Origin: Asaia siamensis
GTDB lineage: Bacteria > Pseudomonadota > Alphaproteobacteria > Acetobacterales > Acetobacteraceae
DNA length: 64,000 nt
Direction: 5' to 3'
Assembly: GCF_014635085.1 (NCBI RefSeq)
Contig: NZ_BMCH01000003.1
Location: 434,001-498,000, forward strand
The notes beneath the pieces are model-generated. The model ran no database searches. It had not been told where the DNA came from and saw only the letters and a program-made list of their open reading frames with translations. Shown piece by piece: positions 63,381 to 64,000 of this stretch (position 1 is its first letter; each line of letters opens with the position of its first letter). Position numbers and translations under genes: made by a program.

Positions 63381-64000
63381 TCACCGTCCCCGGAACGGAT
63401 GAAGCAACAGGCGCAGGTATCCCCCATCGGTCAACCCCCGCGCGAAACGCACCAGCCGTTTCATGCGGAAATGCAGATCGTGCGACAGCCAATCCTGCGG
63501 GAAAACCTCCCGACCGAACAGGACACCAGCGACCTCGCGCTGCGAACTCCCTTCATCCAGCCCGTCGAGCGTACGGAGCGCCAGGATCAGCCGACTGACC
63601 CGATCTGGCGACAGGGTCGCGGGATCGGGGCCAGGGCGTCGGCCCATCAGCGCCCGCCAGAGCCGCAAAGCGGCCTGGACGCGCACCTCGAATAGGACGT
63701 CGAGCGGCAGGACGACGGAGAGAGCTTCGATCCCCGACGTCACCAGATGCAGGCGCAGAACGACGCCTGGGCGCTCGAGCAGGAGTTCACCAACCTCGCC
63801 CGCCGGCAATCCGATGAAAATAGAGGTGAACGGCGGGTGATCCGGGTCAGCCAGACCGGTCGGCGCTTCCATCAGCGCGATCACGCCCGGCAGCACCGCG
63901 GCACTCCACAAGGCAGTACGCGGGTTCAGCGCAGTGCGCACACTTTCGAAATCGCAACCCCCAGCGCCGGGCGAAGGCCTCGGCATCCGGCTGCATCAGG
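63381..64000 (-). pseudogene. DUF2285 domain gene with a likely frameshift, 5' end off the window
   Basis: The C-terminal DUF2285 region is intact (HPPFTSIFIGLPAGEVGELLLERPGVVLRLHL, then SRLILALRTLDGLDEGSSQREVAGVLFG and DGGYLRLLLHPFRG). Just inside the right edge the expected N-terminal segment DAEAFARRWGLRF is in another frame, and the homology moves to the ALNPRTALWSAAVLPGV frame near 63,940, around a run of five G. Either a frameshift or a sequence error. Confidence 0.6.

Noticed and set aside
1-64000. CRISPR arrays, rRNA operons, complete tRNA genes
   Set aside because: I looked for regular repeat-spacer patterns and for rRNA or full tRNA sequences and saw none; the repeats found are inside the Hint protein gene or near repA.

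Overview
The window looks like chromosome of an acetic acid bacterium (Acetobacteraceae, Alphaproteobacteria) interrupted by a large integrative conjugative element. This is inferred from gene content: an OprB sugar porin, a CobN-type cobalamin operon, a Hint-domain repeat protein, a ChvE/GguAB-like sugar ABC transporter, and an imuAB-dnaE2 mutagenesis operon behind an alphaproteobacterial LexA box (GTTC-N7-GTTC).

Bases 1-33,700 are chromosome-like. Minus strand: the start of a GH15 glycosidase, an OprB porin, a TonB-dependent receptor, and an operon headed by a cobalamin riboswitch (DUF1636, cobW, cobN, cobyrinate diamide synthase, histidine phosphatase, possibly the receptor). Plus strand: an OmpR/EnvZ-type pair and a DUF3313 lipoprotein. 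Then come a 1078-residue Hint protein built from two 367-residue repeats (minus), a sugar ABC transporter and a fatty acid desaturase (plus), a periplasmic cyclophilin and the SOS operon imuA-imuB-small ORF-dnaE2 (minus), a DUF421 membrane protein, and the tail of an AGE-family epimerase pseudogene.

From about 33,800 to the right edge the content is mobile. A minus-strand double hairpin with a U-tract at 33,771-33,830 may be the displaced 3' end of an initiator tRNA (attachment site) or a small RNA. A cassette follows (HxlR, DoxX-like, SDR, VOC, LysR). Next is a conjugative core in Tn4371-like order, read on the minus strand: AlpA-like regulator, repA, parA fused to a DNA methyltransferase, RHH protein, DUF2840, traF, DUF736, lytic transglycosylase, relaxase, parDE, traG, copG, then trbB-C-D-E-J-K-L-F-G-I and DUF2274. 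The trb genes build a mating-pair type IV secretion system, TraG couples it to the relaxase, and RepA/ParA probably maintain the excised circle. No integrase lies inside the window.

The most interesting part is a cargo block of about 5.3 kb (46,690-52,040) that separates copG from trbB, two genes that are normally adjacent. It holds a ThsB-like TIR protein, a second TIR protein without a recognisable start codon, a cytosolic subtilisin-like protease, a caspase-like protease with an extra C-terminal domain, a third TIR protein on the opposite strand, an HU-like fragment and an IS5-family remnant. It reads as an anti-phage island related to Thoeris-type TIR signalling, possibly with a two-protease effector arm. 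That function is inference.
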